Assembly (NCBI GenBank): GCA_029821455.1
Contig: JALGTI010000112.1
Coordinates: 1-9,601 of the forward strand
DNA from: Candidatus Zipacnadia bacterium
GTDB taxonomy: Bacteria > Armatimonadota > Zipacnadia > Zipacnadales > Zipacnadaceae
Length of the DNA: 9,601 bases
Direction: 5' to 3'
Positions 6,872 through 9,601 of the stretch are shown one piece after another. The notes beneath the pieces are model-generated. The model saw nothing but the letters and a program-made list of their open reading frames with translations. It searched no databases and was not told the DNA's origin. Each line of letters opens with the position of its first letter. The first letter of the stretch is position 1. The position numbers and the translations under genes were made by a program.

Positions 6872-7288
6872 GTGGCTGAGGCTACCAAGATTCTCGTGGT
6901 TGATGACGACCCCGACATCTGCGAGTCGTTACGGATGGTGCTGGAGAGTGCTGATTACGAAGTCGAGGTGGCCGGCAGCAGCGAGGAGGCGCTCGAGGGT
7001 GTGGAGAGCTTCCGGCCCGACTTGATATTGCTAGACATAATGATGCCCGATGGCACCGAGGGCTTTCACTTCGTCTGGAAGCTGCGCAATGAGTACCCGG
7101 AACCTCTCAACGCTATCCCCATCGTGGTGTTGACGGCCATCCATGCCACCACCCAGATGCGCTTCTATCCAGAGGAGAGCGATGGGACTTATGAGGCCGG
7201 GGAGTTTCTGCCCGTGCAGGGCTTCATTGACAAGCCCGTCGAGCCATCCGCACTCCTGGCCAAGATCAAAGAGGTGTTGACACAGTAG
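6872..7288 (+). CDS. Stand-alone response regulator receiver protein (no output domain)
   Basis: This is a single receiver domain of 138 residues, started at GTG 6872 by its Shine-Dalgarno site. The acidic pocket is D11-D12 in ILVVDDDPD, the phospho-acceptor is Asp55 in LILLDIMMPDG, the switch residue is Thr88 in VVLTA, and the conserved lysine is Lys121 in FIDKPVEP. From Thr88 to Lys121 is 33 positions, against about 22 in CheY. An insertion of about 11 residues (within 94-117, rich in acidic and aromatic residues) therefore precedes strand 5. The protein ends just after the receiver, so it has no DNA-binding or enzymatic output. It lies 51 bp after the protease and 47 bp before the kinase, and is presumably phosphorylated by that kinase. 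Output may be by protein contact or as a phosphorelay intermediate. Confidence 0.9.
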   Translation: MAEATKILVVDDDPDICESLRMVLESADYEVEVAGSSEEALEGVESFRPDLILLDIMMPDGTEGFHFVWKLRNEYPEPLNAIPIVVLTAIHATTQMRFYPEESDGTYEAGEFLPVQGFIDKPVEPSALLAKIKEVLTQ

Positions 7289-7335
7289 GTGTGCTGCCGG
7301 TTAGTGGGCAGGAGGCGGCAATGTGAGGCTGGTTG

Positions 7336-8700
7336 ATGCAGGCGAGAGACGCCGGGCAAGAGCATAATACGCGGCTGCGCTGGATGGTGCAGTTGCGGTG
7401 GCTGGCGGTGGCCGGCATCATCGGCTTGGGCCTGTACGCAGACCGGGTTCTGGATTTCACTATCCCCGTCAGATGGCTGGTCGTATTAGCGGTTGTTGTG
7501 GCAGGGTACAACCTTGTATTCCGCCTGCTGCTACGCACTGATGTGCTACTGGGGGCCCGGCAGGCCACGCTATTGGCCCACGCTCAGATTGCTGCCGACC
7601 TAGTGGCCCTAACCGTGTTGGTTCATCTGACCGGCGGTATCGAGAACCCCTTCGCGGCCTACTACGTTTTTCACATGATTATCGCCAGCATTGTGATGCC
7701 CCGCCGCGCGGCTCTAGCCTACGCCACCTTCGCTTGCCTCCTGTTTGGCACAGTTATCGCCCTGGAGAGTCAGGACCTCATCCATCACGTTCATCTGCCG
7801 CTCATCGCTCCCCCCGGCCTGTATCGCAGCCATCTTATCTGGCCGCTGTTCGCAGTGTGGGCCTCAGTGCTGTATGGCGCGATATACCTGGCGGGCTCGG
7901 TCAGCGCAAGACTGCGCCAGCGTGAGCGGGAACTGGCACAGTTGACCGCTGAACTCTCTGAGGTCGCACAAGGACGCCAAGAGACCCTCGAACGACTGCA
8001 GGACGCTCAGAAGCTGCAACTGCGGTATATGCGAAAGGTCTCCCACGAGCTGCGCAGCCCGCTAGCGGCTGCTGTCACTCTAATCAAGGTGGCCACGGAT
8101 GCATTAGGAGACAAGACTCCAGACAAGCTGCAGCATATGTTTCAGCGCGCTATCGCCCGGCTCAACCAGGGGTTGGATATGGTTAGAGACCTGCTGGCCC
8201 TCAGCCAGAGCCGCGAGGCGCCGCTGGCCGAAGAGGTCACGACCGTGGACGTTGCGCAACTTCTTGAGATGGTAGTGGATATGGAAATGGAGCGCGCCCA
8301 GCAGAAGGAGATCAACTTGCTCACTGACATAGCGAGAGGTTTGCCACCTGTTGAAGGGCAGCAGGAGGCGCTCGCTGCCGCCCTGGCAAATCTGGTCTCC
8401 AATGCTATAAGGTACAGCCCCACAGGCTCAGACGTCCGCATCCAGGCCTCAAGCGCCGGCCAGCAGGTGGTCATCGCCATCACAGACCACGGCCAGGGCA
8501 TAGCCGAGGAAGACCTGCCGCACATCTTTGACGAATTCTATCGCACCAGTGAGGCCAAGCAGGTTGCGGTCGAAGGTACGGGCCTAGGCCTGTCAATTGT
8601 CAAGAGTGTTGTGGACACGCACGGCGGGCGCATCGAAGTGGACAGCAAGCCAGGGCGCGGCAGCACCTTCACCATCTACCTACCCACAGCCCCCGCCTGA
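7336..8700 (+). CDS. Membrane sensor histidine kinase, RegB/PrrB-like (GGxxNPF motif)
   Basis: The 454-residue protein has about six hydrophobic segments (roughly 20-38, 45-66, 80-98, 105-121, 124-143, 167-188). Then come a coiled-coil linker (190-230), a HisKA domain with phospho-acceptor His237 in SHELRSPLAAA, and a HATPase_c domain with N box NLVSNAIRYSP (352-362), DHGQGI (384-389), FDEFYR (398-403) and GTGLGLSIVKS (414-424). The N-terminal RLRWMVQLRWLAVAG and especially GGIENPF (100-106) match the membrane part of RegB/PrrB kinases, where the GGxxNPF heptapeptide is linked to ubiquinone sensing. The redox-active cysteine of RegB near the H box is absent; the only cysteine is Cys134, in a membrane segment. 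ATG 7336 is preferred over TTG 7333, with GTGAGG (7323-7328) upstream. Partner is likely the receiver just upstream. Redox or quinone sensing is inferred. Confidence 0.9.
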   Translation: MQARDAGQEHNTRLRWMVQLRWLAVAGIIGLGLYADRVLDFTIPVRWLVVLAVVVAGYNLVFRLLLRTDVLLGARQATLLAHAQIAADLVALTVLVHLTGGIENPFAAYYVFHMIIASIVMPRRAALAYATFACLLFGTVIALESQDLIHHVHLPLIAPPGLYRSHLIWPLFAVWASVLYGAIYLAGSVSARLRQRERELAQLTAELSEVAQGRQETLERLQDAQKLQLRYMRKVSHELRSPLAAAVTLIKVATDALGDKTPDKLQHMFQRAIARLNQGLDMVRDLLALSQSREAPLAEEVTTVDVAQLLEMVVDMEMERAQQKEINLLTDIARGLPPVEGQQEALAAALANLVSNAIRYSPTGSDVRIQASSAGQQVVIAITDHGQGIAEEDLPHIFDEFYRTSEAKQVAVEGTGLGLSIVKSVVDTHGGRIEVDSKPGRGSTFTIYLPTAPA

Positions 8701-8782
8701 TCAGTCACCCCGACATAACGAAGGAAGCCCCTTAGTCTGCGGCGAAACCAGCGCAAACTCCCCAACGAGAGGAGCAGGAGTT
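8701..8782 (+). other. Spacer between the kinase gene and the DUF4432 gene
   Basis: This 82-bp non-coding stretch has no clear terminator hairpin and no recognisable promoter boxes. It ends in GAGAGGAG (8767-8774), the ribosome binding site for the next gene. The functional break between the hydrogenase locus and the carbohydrate gene probably falls here. Confidence 0.5.
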
Positions 8783-9601
8783 ATGGCACGACTATTCGGC
8801 AAGGAATTCTCCCGCCAGGAACTCACGGCCAAACTCGGTAGCATCAGTCAGCTTGGTGGCGTGCGCAAGGTGGTGCTGGCTGAGGGCAAGCAGGCCGGCT
8901 GCGAGGCGGCGCTGTTCAACACGGGAAGCGGTCTCAACTTCACGGTGTTGCTGGGCAGGGGCATGGACATCTCCAGCGCCGACTACTGTGGACAGTCGCT
9001 GTGCTGGCGCTCTCCGACCGGCGACGTTCATTCATCCTACTACAACCCCGACGGCCTCGGCTGGCTGCAGAGCTTCTATGGCGGGTTGCTGGTGACCTGT
9101 GGTCTGAGCTGGGCCGGCGCGCCCTGCCTGGACCCCATCGGCGTCGAGGGCGGCTCGTTCCACGATGCTGATGGCCAGTGGCAGCCCAGCGGGGCTTTGG
9201 GGCTGCACGGTCGCGTCTCCCATATCCCGGCCCAGAATGTGTGGGTGGACGGCCAGTGGGAGGGCGACGAGTATGTGATGTGGGCGCAGGGGAGGGTACG
9301 CGAGAGCATGGTGTTCGGCCCCAACTTCCTGCTGGAGCGCAAGATCTGGGCAAAGCTGGGCGAGAACAAGCTGTGGCTGCGCGATGTGGTGCGCAACGAG
9401 GACGCTGTGCCCCGGGACCATATGATGCTGTACAAGTGTCTGTTTCCCTCTTTGGAGGTCCGCCCGCGTGATGAAGATTCGGCGGCAGGCCTGGACGACT
9501 GGGCCACCTTCCCTGGGCCGACCCCAGGCATCGGTGAGAGCGTCTACTATCACGACCTGGCCTGCGCCGACGACGGCTCCACGCTGGCGGGATTCGCCAA
9601 C
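8783..9601 (+). CDS. DUF4432 family protein, aldose 1-epimerase-like (5' part; runs off the window)
   Basis: The frame is open from ATG 8783 to the window end (273 codons) without a stop. Recognisable DUF4432 features are LLGRGMDIS (56-64), SPTGDVHSSYYNPDGLGWL, FYGGLLVTCGL (98-108), LHGRVSHIPA (141-150; His142, Arg144), and PRDEDSAAGLDDW followed by PTPGIGESVYYHD. These proteins have the galactose-mutarotase beta-sandwich fold and are thought to act on sugars, but no reaction is firmly assigned. AGGAG (8770-8774), 8 nt upstream, supports the start. Around residues 219-222 (KCLFPSLEV) the sequence looks about a dozen residues shorter than I expect for the family, which usually has a glycine-rich loop there. 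The gene appears unrelated to the hydrogenase. Confidence 0.85.
   Translation, partial: MARLFGKEFSRQELTAKLGSISQLGGVRKVVLAEGKQAGCEAALFNTGSGLNFTVLLGRGMDISSADYCGQSLCWRSPTGDVHSSYYNPDGLGWLQSFYGGLLVTCGLSWAGAPCLDPIGVEGGSFHDADGQWQPSGALGLHGRVSHIPAQNVWVDGQWEGDEYVMWAQGRVRESMVFGPNFLLERKIWAKLGENKLWLRDVVRNEDAVPRDHMMLYKCLFPSLEVRPRDEDSAAGLDDWATFPGPTPGIGESVYYHDLACADDGSTLAGFAN

Noticed and set aside
7295..7320. Inverted pair TGCCG/CGGCA between the receiver and kinase genes
   Set aside because: The stem is 5 bp with a 16-nt loop, which is within chance expectation for GC-rich DNA.

Overview
The window is a GC-rich (about 60% by eye), densely packed stretch with every gene on the + strand. It fits a free-living anaerobic or microaerobic bacterium. 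The content is a cytosolic group 3b [NiFe]-hydrogenase locus (the NADP-linked 'sulfhydrogenase' type) with its maturation genes, followed by a two-component pair and the start of an apparently unrelated carbohydrate gene. A GC-rich, non-enteric lineage such as Chloroflexota, Armatimonadota or a related uncultured group would fit, but the sequence alone does not fix the taxon.

Layout. (1) 2-1228: C-terminal end of hypC, then hypD, then (1221-2228) hypE, chained by overlaps of 14 and 8 bp. They make the Fe(CN)2CO part of the active site. hypD is split by a frame change near 812 that looks like a 7-nt deletion relative to the family. (2) 2229-2387: the only sizeable gap, holding a perfect 9-bp-stem hairpin and more inverted-repeat sequence, and ending in a strong ribosome binding site. 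(3) 2388-6356: hydB, hydG, hydD and hydA in the classic beta-gamma-delta-alpha order. They encode an Fe-S protein, a flavin/NAD(P)-binding protein, the hydrogenase small subunit and the large catalytic subunit. (4) 6353-6820: a hydrogenase maturation protease overlapping hydA by 4 bp. (5) 6872-8700: a stand-alone receiver protein and a membrane histidine kinase whose sensor carries the GGxxNPF motif of RegB/PrrB redox kinases. (6) 8783-end: the 5' part of a DUF4432 (aldose 1-epimerase-like) gene.

How it works together. HypC and HypD assemble the iron site, using cyanide ligands delivered by HypE. HypA, HypB and HypF are not in this window. The Fe site and nickel are loaded into the HydA precursor, and the protease then trims its short C-terminal tail after His425. 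In the mature enzyme electrons pass between the NiFe site (HydA), the Fe-S clusters of HydD and HydB, and the flavin/NAD(P) site of HydG. The downstream kinase/receiver pair plausibly reports the quinone-pool or redox state. The receiver has no DNA-binding domain, so the output route is not visible here.

The most notable points are the disrupted hypD beside an otherwise intact hydrogenase cassette, the RegB-like sensor next to a cytosolic hydrogenase, the unusual receiver with an insertion before its conserved lysine, and the structured spacer between hypE and hydB. I see no CRISPR array, transposon, tRNA or rRNA, and no clearly undescribed system.
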